A DNA stretch of 10,969 nucleotides from an uncultured Bacilli bacterium (GTDB taxonomy: Bacteria; Bacillota_I; Bacilli_A; RF39; UBA660). The stretch covers positions 1 to 10,969 of the forward strand of contig CAPZYV010000023.1 of NCBI GenBank assembly GCA_948750805.1. Reading direction: 5' to 3'. A program made the translations under genes and the position numbers. Of the stretch, positions 1 to 6,821 are shown piece by piece (within the stretch, counting starts at the first letter, position 1; each line of letters starts with the position of its first letter). The notes below the pieces were generated by a model that ran no database searches, was not told where the DNA came from, and worked only from the letters and a program-made list of their open reading frames with translations.

Positions 1-809
1 TCACTATACTTTACAATTTCATCTCTAATAATTAAATAATCATCTATTGGATTCCTATTTTCCATTGCTCCCATATCTACAACATGAGCAATAATCTTTG
101 TTCTTAAAGCATGTCTTAAAAATTTATGGCCCAGACCGATACCTTCATGTGCTCCTTCAATAAGTCCTGGAAGGTCCGCCATTACAAAACTTCTTTCATC
201 CTTTAATTTAACAACTCCTAAATTAGGCGATAAGGTTGTAAAATGATAGCTAGCAATTTTAGGGGTTGCTGCACTCATTTTAGATAATATAGTTGATTTA
301 CCAACACTAGGAAGGCCAACTAATCCCACATCCGCAATCATTTTTAATTCTACTTTAAGTATTTTGATTTCGCCTGGTTCTCCAAGTTCACTAAATTTAG
401 GGGCATTATCAAGTTCAGTTTTAAAAGCTACATTTCCTCTTCCGCCTCGGCCACCCTCAGCTACAACAACTTCATTATTTTCACCGACCAAATCAGCTAT
501 AACTAAATTAGTATCAGCATCTATAACTGATGTTCCTTCAGGTACCTTTATAATTATATCATTAGCATTTTTCCCGTTTTGATTAGAACCTTTACCATTC
601 TCACCCTTATGACCTTTAATAATTTTCATATATCTTAAATCAATTAAAGTTTTAAGTCCTTTATCCACTTTAAAAATAATGCTAGCACCTTTGCCTCCAT
701 TACCGCCATTAGGACCTCCCATAGGAACACATTTTTCACGTCTAAAAGAGGTGCAGCCATCTCCACCTTTACCCGCGCAAACTTTAATTGTTAATTCATC
801 TACAAACAT
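1..809 (-). CDS. obg: GTPase Obg (CgtA), C-terminal part missing at window edge
   Basis: Conserved ribosome-associated GTPase that acts in large-subunit maturation and stress control. The 269 visible residues show the glycine-rich Obg domain (about 1-158; GKGGDGC at 13-19, [11 protein letters not shown] at 31-41, EGGRGGRGN at 118-126). The G domain follows, with the P-loop [12 protein letters not shown] at 162-173, switch I around [10 protein letters not shown] (189-198) and the G3 motif DLPG at 212-215. The G4/G5 motifs and the C-terminal domain lie beyond the left edge, so the gene is cut by the window rather than broken. The ATG is preceded by an AGGTGAT Shine-Dalgarno. An extended -10 sits in the 34-base gap behind the upstream gene, so obg may be transcribed both from its own promoter and by read-through. 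Family assignment is certain; the operon link is inference. Confidence 0.97.
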   Translation of the reverse strand, partial: MFVDELTIKVCAGKGGDGCTSFRREKCVPMGGPNGGNGGKGASIIFKVDKGLKTLIDLRYMKIIKGHKGENGKGSNQNGKNANDIIIKVPEGTSVIDADTNLVIADLVGENNEVVVAEGGRGGRGNVAFKTELDNAPKFSELGEPGEIKILKVELKMIADVGLVGLPSVGKSTILSKMSAATPKIASYHFTTLSPNLGVVKLKDERSFVMADLPGLIEGAHEGIGLGHKFLRHALRTKIIAHVVDMGAMENRNPIDDYLIIRDEIVKYS

Positions 810-827
810 GTTAATCACCTGATTTTT

Positions 828-836
828 ATTCTAGCA
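828..836 (-). promoter_or_regulatory. Candidate extended -10 promoter for obg
   Basis: On the minus strand TGC-TAGAAT forms an extended -10 element between the stop of the upstream gene and obg. No good -35 is seen. The predicted start site near 821 would leave a leader of only about 12 nt that begins at the Shine-Dalgarno, so this promoter is uncertain. Confidence 0.35.
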
Positions 837-843
837 TAAAAGA

Positions 844-1605
844 CTATTTTTTACTATTATTATCTACTAATTTAATACCTTCATAAGTATTTATTAAATC
901 TTTTTCTACTTTTCCTTTTTTTATATAATATTTATATTCTTCTATAACCCCATTTTTTTCTAAAGCTTTATACTCTAAAGCATAAATATCATTTTTATCT
1001 TGTTTAGCTAAAATATTTTTATCTTTAGTATAATAAATATCTAACTCTTTCTTATCCGTAGTTGTATATTTTATACTTTCATCAAATATTAAAATTCCAT
1101 TATCTATTAAAGAAGTTCCTCTATCCGTAAAAACAAAATACTTTCTTTTTCCCTGTTCATTAAAATAACCTATATTTATAATTATATACTCTGTTTTATC
1201 ATCACTAATAATATTTATATCTTTTTCTGTAACTCTTATATATTCGTTAACTTTTTCTAATAAAAATAAATTTTCAATTTTTTTAGCTTTAATACCTTTA
1301 CTAATAATTTCCTCAAACATTACTTTACCATCAATATAAACAACCAAATTTATTTCTGATTTATTCTTTTTATCAAAAGTTACATTATATTCTAATTTTA
1401 CTTTATGCCTATCCCCATTTACTTGAACATTAAAAACATCTGCAACTTTATTATTAGCTACATTAGAAGTAACCTTTTCAACTTTTTTAAATAACTTAGT
1501 CGGCACATCTTCTCTTATTCCTTTATGGCTTAAAGCATAAACTGTAACTAATACAAGACCTGTGAGCGCTACTATTAAAACAAATAAACTAAAAACTTTT
1601 TTCAT
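844..1605 (-). CDS. Membrane-anchored extracytoplasmic protein of unknown function
   Basis: I do not recognise a family. From the ATG at 1605 the protein has 253 residues. A two-lysine N-terminus and a hydrophobic stretch (about 4-26) read as a signal anchor or uncleaved signal peptide. The rest is a lysine-rich, beta-strand-like soluble domain presumably outside the membrane. There is no cysteine, so it is not a lipoprotein, and no catalytic motif is visible. The frame can be extended three codons to a GTG at 1614, but that GTG overlaps the AAGGAG Shine-Dalgarno (1615-1620), which sits 9 nt before the ATG; the ATG is therefore chosen. It has its own extended -10 promoter directly behind the terminator of the pilin-like operon and lies 34 bases upstream of obg. 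A link to the pilin-like proteins is possible only by proximity. Confidence 0.8.
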   Translation of the reverse strand: MKKVFSLFVLIVALTGLVLVTVYALSHKGIREDVPTKLFKKVEKVTSNVANNKVADVFNVQVNGDRHKVKLEYNVTFDKKNKSEINLVVYIDGKVMFEEIISKGIKAKKIENLFLLEKVNEYIRVTEKDINIISDDKTEYIIINIGYFNEQGKRKYFVFTDRGTSLIDNGILIFDESIKYTTTDKKELDIYYTKDKNILAKQDKNDIYALEYKALEKNGVIEEYKYYIKKGKVEKDLINTYEGIKLVDNNSKK

Positions 1606-1628
1606 AATTAACACTCCTTTTTTGTATT

Positions 1629-1637
1629 ATTATATCA
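1629..1637 (-). promoter_or_regulatory. Extended -10 promoter of the 253-residue membrane protein
   Basis: Minus-strand TGA-TATAAT gives a TGn extended -10 with a perfect hexamer, about 24 nt before the start codon. The expected start site near 1622 fits the AAGGAG Shine-Dalgarno at 1615-1620. The -35 region is poor and overlaps the T-tract of the preceding terminator. Confidence 0.6.
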
Positions 1638-1653
1638 ACTTTAATAAAAATTT

Positions 1654-1682
1654 AAAACAAAAAGTTACTATATTTTAGTAAC
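1654..1682 (-). terminator. Intrinsic terminator of the pilin-like operon
   Basis: Read on the minus strand: GTTACTA, a 5-nt loop, TAGTAAC, then TTTTTGTTTT. The 7-bp stem begins with the last base of the TAG stop codon of the TadZ-like gene. Confidence 0.8.
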
Positions 1683-2680
1683 TATTTAAAAATATTAAAA
1701 AGTTTAGTTTTATTATCACCACTACCATTTAATCTTGAGAACCCAAGTGCTACTAAAAAGTCATCAAGAACCGGTTCATGTTCTTTTTTATCATCCAAAT
1801 AAGGTATATTAAAAAATACTTTACTATTGGCCTCATTTTCAAAATCATTTATGTCTCTACCAGATAAAATACTTTTGTTTAAAACAATTTTTTTATCTCT
1901 AAGTTTCATAAAAGCATCTCTATCTTTTCGAATTAATTTATTGAGTTTAATTAATCCTGGTTCAATTAAATAAATTATCTCGTTACATAAATTAACTTGA
2001 TTAGTCCCATTTAAATCTATAAGTATTACTTCCGCATCTGGATTATTAGCAATATTAAAAGATAAATCCAAAGATGAAGTTGATTTTAAAGATTTATCAT
2101 TTAAATATTTAAAGTCTTCACTATCTACTTCTATACCCACTACATTATAAGCAACTTCTAAATGTTTCTTAAGCATATAAATCAAAGTTGTAGAACCAGC
2201 GTGAGCTGTAACATTTTGAAAACCAATGATTCTAAGTCCTCCACTACCAGTACCTGAAAATGTATCAAAATCAACATTAGTACTAGTATCATTATCACCA
2301 TTTAAATTATGATATTGTGCTACATCTTTATAAGAATTTGGATTATCAATTAAAAACTTAATGGCATTTATATTTCTCGTAAAATTATAAATTCCCATGG
2401 AAACTAATTGTGATAAATATCCCCCACTATTAGCCATTGCAGAATCATCTAATAATAAAATAATCTTATTCATATCAAAATTTACTGATAATTTTTGAAT
2501 TGTTTTAATATTTTGATAATCTTTTATAGCTGTAATATCAATAATCATTTTATTAAAATAGAAATTAGTAAATATTTTAACTAATTCTTCAACTTCAAAT
2601 TCTCCATTAATACTTTTAATTATATCTATATCAAGTGTTGCTAACATATTTTGATATTTATTTGATACTATAACATTCAT
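1682..2680 (-). CDS. TadZ/CpaE-like protein with degenerate P-loop
   Basis: The 332 residues resemble the TadZ/CpaE architecture: an N-terminal receiver-like fold (about 1-115, with KMIIDITAI and KIILLLDDS strands) followed by a ParA/MinD-like domain from about 148. In Tad systems such proteins localise pilus assembly at the membrane. The P-loop position reads TAHAGSTT (158-165), so both lysines of the deviant Walker A (KGGxGKTT) are gone; a Walker B-like strand VILIDL remains at 218-223. It is probably a non-hydrolysing scaffold. The longest frame starts at an ATG at 2695, but a GGAGG (2689-2693) inside that extension sits 8 nt before the ATG at 2680, and nothing resembling a Shine-Dalgarno precedes 2695; I use 2680. 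It is the last gene of the pilin-like operon. Assignment rests on fold-like features and neighbours, not on a decisive motif. Confidence 0.7.
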   Translation of the reverse strand: MNVIVSNKYQNMLATLDIDIIKSINGEFEVEELVKIFTNFYFNKMIIDITAIKDYQNIKTIQKLSVNFDMNKIILLLDDSAMANSGGYLSQLVSMGIYNFTRNINAIKFLIDNPNSYKDVAQYHNLNGDNDTSTNVDFDTFSGTGSGGLRIIGFQNVTAHAGSTTLIYMLKKHLEVAYNVVGIEVDSEDFKYLNDKSLKSTSSLDLSFNIANNPDAEVILIDLNGTNQVNLCNEIIYLIEPGLIKLNKLIRKDRDAFMKLRDKKIVLNKSILSGRDINDFENEANSKVFFNIPYLDDKKEHEPVLDDFLVALGFSRLNGSGDNKTKLFNIFK

Positions 2681-2688
2681 TTTTTGTT

Positions 2689-2693
2689 CCTCC
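2689..2693 (-). promoter_or_regulatory. Shine-Dalgarno fixing the TadZ-like start
   Basis: GGAGG with 8 nt spacing to the ATG at 2680. It overlaps an upstream in-frame ATG at 2693-2695, which is why the shorter start is preferred. Confidence 0.75.
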
Positions 2694-2703
2694 ATTATTT
2701 CTA

Positions 2704-4065
2704 TTAATCACAAACTGCCTCTAAAGTTATATCTTTAGTTACAGGCGTATTTAAATTATACCTACTACCATTAAGCGTCCAATATTTTATAGGTTTTGCT
2801 GTTCCAAAAGTATAAACATAATTATATTCATGGTTCCATTTATTATCATCATATTTAGCACCTTGACCAAATGTTACATTGTTACCAATAATGTCTCCAG
2901 GATTATATAAATGTGCTTTAGAAAATTTATATGTACCAGCAGCACCAGCGGAATTATTTGACTTATTTTTATCTTCATTATATTCCGTCATACCACAATA
3001 TCCATATACAAAAGATACTTTTATTTGTCGTACCCATCTTGCTTTCAAAACAATATTAGAAGTTACAGGCGTATTAAAATCATATATATTACCATTTAAA
3101 GTCCATCCATCGAATGTCCAGCCAGAATATCCTATATAATATCCTCCTTGAGCATCACTTGGTATACTATAATTATAAGGATTATCTGGTTTAGTTGCAT
3201 AATCTCCTGCATTCAATGTTTGAGAAGGTATATTTACTATATTCTGACTATGTCCATCATTTTTAATTGCAGTGCCCCCATTTAAATCAAAGGTTACTGT
3301 AACTAATTTTAAATCACTACTAGAATTACTAATCCACTGAGCTACTAAAGTTATATTTTCATATACTGACTCATTAAAAGTATATATTTTTCCATTAAGT
3401 CTCCATCCAGCAAAAGAGTATCCATTTCTTGTTGGGATAGATGGTTTTTTAGCTTTATTACCACGCGATACTGTTTGACTACTTATACTACCATTTCCTC
3501 CATTAAGATTAAATGACACTATATAAGTTTGGTCATAAATACTACCACCACTATTAGGCCTATTAGTATTTGAATGGCCACAAGTACCATCTATTGTATA
3601 ACAATAATCTTCATCATCTACAGAGTGAAAATTACTTGTTGTTCCCTTAACATTAAAGTGAGAAGTTTCACCAATTACAGGCAAATTAAACTTATAAAAT
3701 AATGCTACTTGATAATAATTAGTAAGATTTGTTCCACGATATTTTTTTACACAATAATAATACTTTTCTCCTGGAACAGCTTCTTCTAAACTAGTACTAA
3801 ATAAATCATTAGCTCCATATATACCAGATTGCTCTTTAGTAGAACAAACTCCCAAAGTACTATATCCTGCTGTTGTAAGATAATTATTTACAAGTTCTAA
3901 GGAAGCATCATTAAGTCCCTCATATTTTTCAATCATACTTACTACTTCATTTTTAATTTTAATAGTCTTAGAGTAGTTAAGAGTCAAAATAATGTAAGCA
4001 GCAAAAAGAAAAATAAATAAAACCATTAATTGCAATAGCCACATTCCACCTATTGAATGTCTCAT
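2704..4065 (-). CDS. Pilin-like protein fused to three InlB-type B-repeats (putative adhesin)
   Basis: The 453-residue protein is membrane-anchored or pilus-associated. The N-terminus is MRHSIG, then a hydrophobic segment (about 8-28) and NYSKxxxIKNE, shared with the preceding gene product; homology to that protein runs to about residue 147. From about 181 there are three repeats resembling the Listeria-Bacteroides InlB B-repeat (Flg_new): 181-244, 255-344 and 347-452. Each ends in a version of W-x-LNG-x-x-Y-x-[FL]N-x-x-V-x-x-x-I-x-L. Two repeats contain FxLNGG; the third is more divergent. Such repeats are common in extracellular Gram-positive adhesins. Cysteines lie at 74, 105, 155, 162, 357 and 452. 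The start overlaps the upstream stop (TAATG), implying translational coupling. A role as a tip or minor adhesive pilin is inference. Confidence 0.75.
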   Translation of the reverse strand: MRHSIGGMWLLQLMVLFIFLFAAYIILTLNYSKTIKIKNEVVSMIEKYEGLNDASLELVNNYLTTAGYSTLGVCSTKEQSGIYGANDLFSTSLEEAVPGEKYYYCVKKYRGTNLTNYYQVALFYKFNLPVIGETSHFNVKGTTSNFHSVDDEDYCYTIDGTCGHSNTNRPNSGGSIYDQTYIVSFNLNGGNGSISSQTVSRGNKAKKPSIPTRNGYSFAGWRLNGKIYTFNESVYENITLVAQWISNSSSDLKLVTVTFDLNGGTAIKNDGHSQNIVNIPSQTLNAGDYATKPDNPYNYSIPSDAQGGYYIGYSGWTFDGWTLNGNIYDFNTPVTSNIVLKARWVRQIKVSFVYGYCGMTEYNEDKNKSNNSAGAAGTYKFSKAHLYNPGDIIGNNVTFGQGAKYDDNKWNHEYNYVYTFGTAKPIKYWTLNGSRYNLNTPVTKDITLEAVCD

Positions 4066-4079
4066 TATATTTCCTCCTC
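4063..4079 (-). promoter_or_regulatory. Shine-Dalgarno inside upstream coding end, with TAATG stop-start overlap
   Basis: GAGGAGG at 4073-4079 encodes part of the final Glu-Glu-Glu-Ile of the upstream protein and also serves as the ribosome binding site for the next gene. The ATG shares one base with the upstream TAA stop. Confidence 0.8.
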
Positions 4080-4592
4080 ACTACTACACCAAGGATATAT
4101 ACTTCCTTGTGTGCATTCGTTTGGTTCATATACTCTTGAAGTTTCGCCTTTTACCGTAAATCTAAAAGCTCTATTAACAATTGGTAAATCAAGTTGATAA
4201 AAAACTTCTACTTGATAATAAAGAGCATTTGGTAATTCTGAATTTGTATTAGCTTTAATAGCATTTACACAAAAAGCAACATTTTTACCATCAGGTTTAT
4301 ATTCGCCAGTTCGAGAATAACCTACCCAATCAGCTTTACAATTTCCGGTAGCGCGATACCCTGCTTCTTTAAAATAATCTGTAATTTGTTCTGCAAAATT
4401 ATAACAATTATCAGTACTACTTGGCGTATCAGAAGTACATACACCACCCTGATTTTTTATAATATTTAAGATTTCATTTTTAATATTATATGCCTTAGAA
4501 TAATTAATTGATAAACTAACATAACCAGTAAATAACAAAACAAAAAGAATTACAATGTTAAAAAGTGAAAAACCACCTACTGCTTCTTTCAT
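4065..4592 (-). CDS. Pilin-like (TadE/F-like) membrane-anchored protein
   Basis: The 175-residue protein begins MKEAVG, followed by a hydrophobic helix (about 8-28) and an amphipathic NYSKAYNIKNEI segment, an arrangement typical of pilins and pseudopilins in which the N-terminal helix packs in the filament. It is paralogous to the next gene product: aligned elements include AGY-x-x-x-G-x-C, a second cysteine near 108, YYQV-x-x-FY and VKG-x-TS (148-152). Cysteines 85, 108, 160 and 169 have counterparts in the paralogue; 52 and 63 do not. It has a GGGGTGAT Shine-Dalgarno and lies 13 bases after the preceding gene. TadE/F similarity is by architecture only; no named domain can be asserted. Confidence 0.7.
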   Translation of the reverse strand: MKEAVGGFSLFNIVILFVLLFTGYVSLSINYSKAYNIKNEILNIIKNQGGVCTSDTPSSTDNCYNFAEQITDYFKEAGYRATGNCKADWVGYSRTGEYKPDGKNVAFCVNAIKANTNSELPNALYYQVEVFYQLDLPIVNRAFRFTVKGETSRVYEPNECTQGSIYPWCSSEEEI

Positions 4593-4605
4593 TTAATCAC
4601 CCCAA

Positions 4606-4845
4606 TTAACCTTTCCAAGTGCATGTAATATCATGCTTTTGGCCATTTTTATCACGATAGTAACATTTAACTAAGCCATCGCCTAGTCGCTCATCTGCAG
4701 GACAAATAGCCGCATCACATTTTGTTTTACTTGTAAAATCGCCTCTAATTCTTGGCCATAAAAAGCTAAAGAAAAAAAGAGACAATCCAGCTATAAGAAC
4801 TACAACTATAACAGTCATATTAAGTTCGCCCATTGCCTCTTTCAT
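4606..4845 (-). CDS. Small Cys-containing pilin-like protein, second copy
   Basis: The 79-residue protein has leader MKEAMG, then ELNMT and a hydrophobic stretch (about 11-30) ending in WP at 30-31. A short C-terminal region has cysteines at 43, 48, 61 and 75. It is a clear paralogue of the preceding gene product: the first ten residues differ at one position and the WP and first two cysteines align exactly. It lacks the counterparts of cysteines 51 and 64 of that paralogue. Size, N-terminal helix and position suit a major or minor pilin subunit. A TAGGAGGT Shine-Dalgarno lies 8 nt before the ATG, and the gap to the preceding gene is 17 bases. Confidence 0.72.
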   Translation of the reverse strand: MKEAMGELNMTVIVVVLIAGLSLFFFSFLWPRIRGDFTSKTKCDAAICPADERLGDGLVKCYYRDKNGQKHDITCTWKG

Positions 4846-4862
4846 ATTCTTTTACCTCCTAA

Positions 4863-5153
4863 TTAACCAGTTACTCCGCCAGTTCCACCAGCAGGTTGTT
4901 CACCATTTTTAAATGTACATTTACCTGTCCAAACGGTTTCGCCATCTTCTCCATAAGCTTCACATGCATCACATTTCGTAACACCATTACCACTATCAGT
5001 ACAACTACCACATTGAGACATAGCACAATAAGTACTAGCTTGAATACTGCTTTTTATTCCAGGCCATACAAACGCATAGAAGAATGCTGCTACAGCTGCA
5101 ATTGCAACTACTGTTACAACTGTCATATTAAGTTCTCCAGTTGCTTCTTTCAT
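4863..5153 (-). CDS. Small six-cysteine pilin-like protein, first gene of operon
   Basis: The 96-residue protein has a leader MKEATG, then ELNMT and an alanine/valine-rich helix (about 11-30) ending in WP. The exposed part holds six cysteines (43, 48, 51, 61, 64, 79) and a Gly-rich tail. The leader plus N-terminal helix resembles type IV/Flp prepilins with predicted cleavage after Gly6, although the usual Glu at +5 is absent; the only early Glu is at +1. As the promoter-proximal gene with an AAGGAGGG Shine-Dalgarno, it is the best candidate for the major subunit. Three disulfides are possible outside the membrane. It is paralogous to the next gene. The pilin role is inferred from architecture and from the TadZ-like gene in the same operon. 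Confidence 0.72.
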   Translation of the reverse strand: MKEATGELNMTVVTVVAIAAVAAFFYAFVWPGIKSSIQASTYCAMSQCGSCTDSGNGVTKCDACEAYGEDGETVWTGKCTFKNGEQPAGGTGGVTG

Positions 5154-5187
5154 TTATATAATTCCCTCCTTCTACTATATATAGATT

Positions 5188-5216
5188 ATTATAACTAATT
5201 TTTTCTAAAATATCAA
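5188..5216 (-). promoter_or_regulatory. Strong sigma-70-type promoter of the pilin-like operon
   Basis: Minus strand: -35 TTGATA (5211-5216), 17-nt spacer, -10 TATAAT (5188-5193). Predicted start is near 5181, giving a leader of about 28 nt with the AAGGAGGG Shine-Dalgarno. It is the closest to consensus of any promoter in the window. Confidence 0.8.
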
Positions 5217-5305
5217 CACTACCCTTTATATTTTGTAAAATTATGTTAAAATTATTGTCTAATAACTCTAAAATATGATATATTAATAATGATAAGGATG
5301 GTAAT

Positions 5306-5977
5306 ATGAAAACAAAAATATTAGAATTTGCAAAAGGAATTGGTACAATAATACTTTATTTCGCTCTGACTTTTTTAGGAGCTATCTTCTTTGGTAATTT
5401 ATACTTTAATAGTAATAAAGTTGTAGCAACTCTAGCTCAACTAGGAACATATTCTTTTATGTTTATAGGTTTAACTTTAGTTTATAATAAAAGATTAAAA
5501 CATGATTTAAAAGAATTTAAAAAAGAATATATTAAAGTTGCTTTAAAAAATTGGTTAATTGGCTTTTGCTTCATGTGGATATTTAATATAATCCTTAATA
5601 TGATAATTGGTGATATTGCAGCCAATGAGACTGCTAATCGCAATTTACTTCAAGAATATCCTATAAGTAATATAATTTCCATGGTTTTTTTAGGACCATT
5701 AATTGAAGAAATAACTTTTAGAGTTTCCTTTAAGAAATGCTTTACAAAATGGTATACATTTGCTTTATTTACAGGTATAATTTTTGGCTTAGCTCATACT
5801 TTAAGTACTGTAATCGATGGAAATATTATTGAATTATTATTTGTATTACCATACGGAGCCTTAGGTTTTTATCTTGCTAAAGCTTTTTATGATACTGATA
5901 ATATATATACTTCATTTATTGCCCATATGTTTCATAATGGGTTATGTGTATTTATCTTATTATTAGGTGCTCTATGA
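5306..5977 (+). CDS. CPBP-family intramembrane metalloprotease
   Basis: The 223-residue polytopic membrane protein belongs to the CPBP (CAAX protease and bacteriocin-processing, Abi) family, putative membrane-embedded metalloproteases. The motifs are intact: EEITFR (E134, E135, R139), FxxxH (F160, H164) and HxxxN (H207, N211). Several hydrophobic helices span the length, which is usual for the family. The substrate cannot be read from sequence; known members act in bacteriocin immunity or maturation and in protein anchoring. Start ATG follows AAGGATGG. The gene diverges from the pilin-like operon and overlaps the next gene by 4 nt. No convincing promoter is visible; TTTATA-16-TAAAAT at 5225-5252 is a weak candidate. 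Confidence 0.9.
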   Translation: MKTKILEFAKGIGTIILYFALTFLGAIFFGNLYFNSNKVVATLAQLGTYSFMFIGLTLVYNKRLKHDLKEFKKEYIKVALKNWLIGFCFMWIFNIILNMIIGDIAANETANRNLLQEYPISNIISMVFLGPLIEEITFRVSFKKCFTKWYTFALFTGIIFGLAHTLSTVIDGNIIELLFVLPYGALGFYLAKAFYDTDNIYTSFIAHMFHNGLCVFILLLGAL

Positions 5978-6792
5978 AAGAAGAAAAAAATTCTCATATC
6001 TTCCTTAAGATATTTATAGTTTTTTTAATATTGTTTTTAAGTATATTTATTTATGGCAAATTTATTAATCCTAAATCTTTAAAAGTTAAAGAAATTGCTA
6101 TTTATGATGAAGCTTTAAATAAAGACTATAACGGTCTTAAAATTGCTCATTTTTCTGATATTCACTATGGCCGAACTATAGCAGAAAAAGAACTAAAAAA
6201 AGTTGTTGAAAACTTAAATAATTTAAACCCCGATATAGTTATTTTTACAGGCGACTTATTTGATTCTAAAAACATAAACCCAGATACCCAAAAATTAATT
6301 ACCAAATATTTTCAGCAAATAAATGCCAAATTATTTAAATTTGCTATAATCGGTGATTATGATGAAAAATATTTAAAAACTTATTTATCTATATTAGATA
6401 ATAGCAATTTTACAATTTTAGATAATGAATCAAAATTAGTTTACTATAATAGTAAAACTCCTATTAATTTTATTGGCTTAACAAATACTAAAAAAATAAA
6501 TGATTTATATAATAACGATTATTTTAATATAACTTTAGTTCACAAACCAGATTCTATACTAGATATTAAAAAATCAAATATTATTTTTGCTGGTCACTCA
6601 CTAGGAGGACAGATAAAAATTCCATTTATCGGTGGTATAAAAAAAATTGAAGGAGCCAAAACTTATATAGATAATTATTATCAAATAAACGGTAAAAAAT
6701 TATATATTTCAAATGGTATAGGTACTCAAGACTTAAGCTTTAGATTTCTAAATAGCCCTTCTATTACGCTTTATAGAATATATAATAGTTAG
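5974..6792 (+). CDS. Membrane-anchored metallophosphoesterase with altered active site
   Basis: The 272-residue protein has an N-terminal anchor (about 9-28) and a calcineurin-like phosphoesterase domain of the YkuE type. Visible motifs: SDIH (D62, H64), GDLFD (D94), VHKPD (H190) and GHSLGGQI (H208). Two motifs deviate: the usual GNHD/E reads GDYD (127-130), replacing the metal-binding Asn by Asp and the catalytic His by Tyr, and GHxH reads GHSL, losing the last His ligand (position 210). The enzyme may have altered or no activity. The frame runs ten codons further upstream, but the ATG at 5974 overlaps the CPBP stop as ATGA and follows AGGTG, so it is chosen. Translational coupling with the protease gene is likely. 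The substrate is unknown. Confidence 0.88.
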   Translation: MKEEKNSHIFLKIFIVFLILFLSIFIYGKFINPKSLKVKEIAIYDEALNKDYNGLKIAHFSDIHYGRTIAEKELKKVVENLNNLNPDIVIFTGDLFDSKNINPDTQKLITKYFQQINAKLFKFAIIGDYDEKYLKTYLSILDNSNFTILDNESKLVYYNSKTPINFIGLTNTKKINDLYNNDYFNITLVHKPDSILDIKKSNIIFAGHSLGGQIKIPFIGGIKKIEGAKTYIDNYYQINGKKLYISNGIGTQDLSFRFLNSPSITLYRIYNS

Positions 6793-6821
6793 CAAATACA
6801 AATTAAGTATTTGTTTTTTTA
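6793..6821 (+). terminator. Intrinsic terminator after the CPBP-phosphoesterase pair
   Basis: CAAATAC, a 7-nt loop, GTATTTG, then seven T. It starts at the base directly after the TAG stop codon. Confidence 0.9.

Noticed and set aside
364..582. Plus-strand open frame inside obg
   Set aside because: It is antisense to a highly conserved Obg region, with no Shine-Dalgarno and low-complexity Ser/Thr/Pro content.
844..1605. Lipoprotein
   Set aside because: The protein contains no cysteine, so there is no lipobox.
2879..3139. Plus-strand open frame opposite the repeat-bearing pilin-like gene
   Set aside because: The opposite strand codes for a recognisable B-repeat protein; this frame has no ribosome site or family resemblance.
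3050..3540. Repeated DNA in the B-repeat region as a CRISPR or tandem repeat array
   Set aside because: The repeats are protein-level, of unequal length and in frame; there are no identical direct repeats with spacers.
4896..5198. Plus-strand frame of 100 residues opposite the first pilin-like gene
   Set aside because: Cys/Thr/Tyr-rich composition is what the antisense of the pilin-like gene gives; it would also cross the operon's own promoter.
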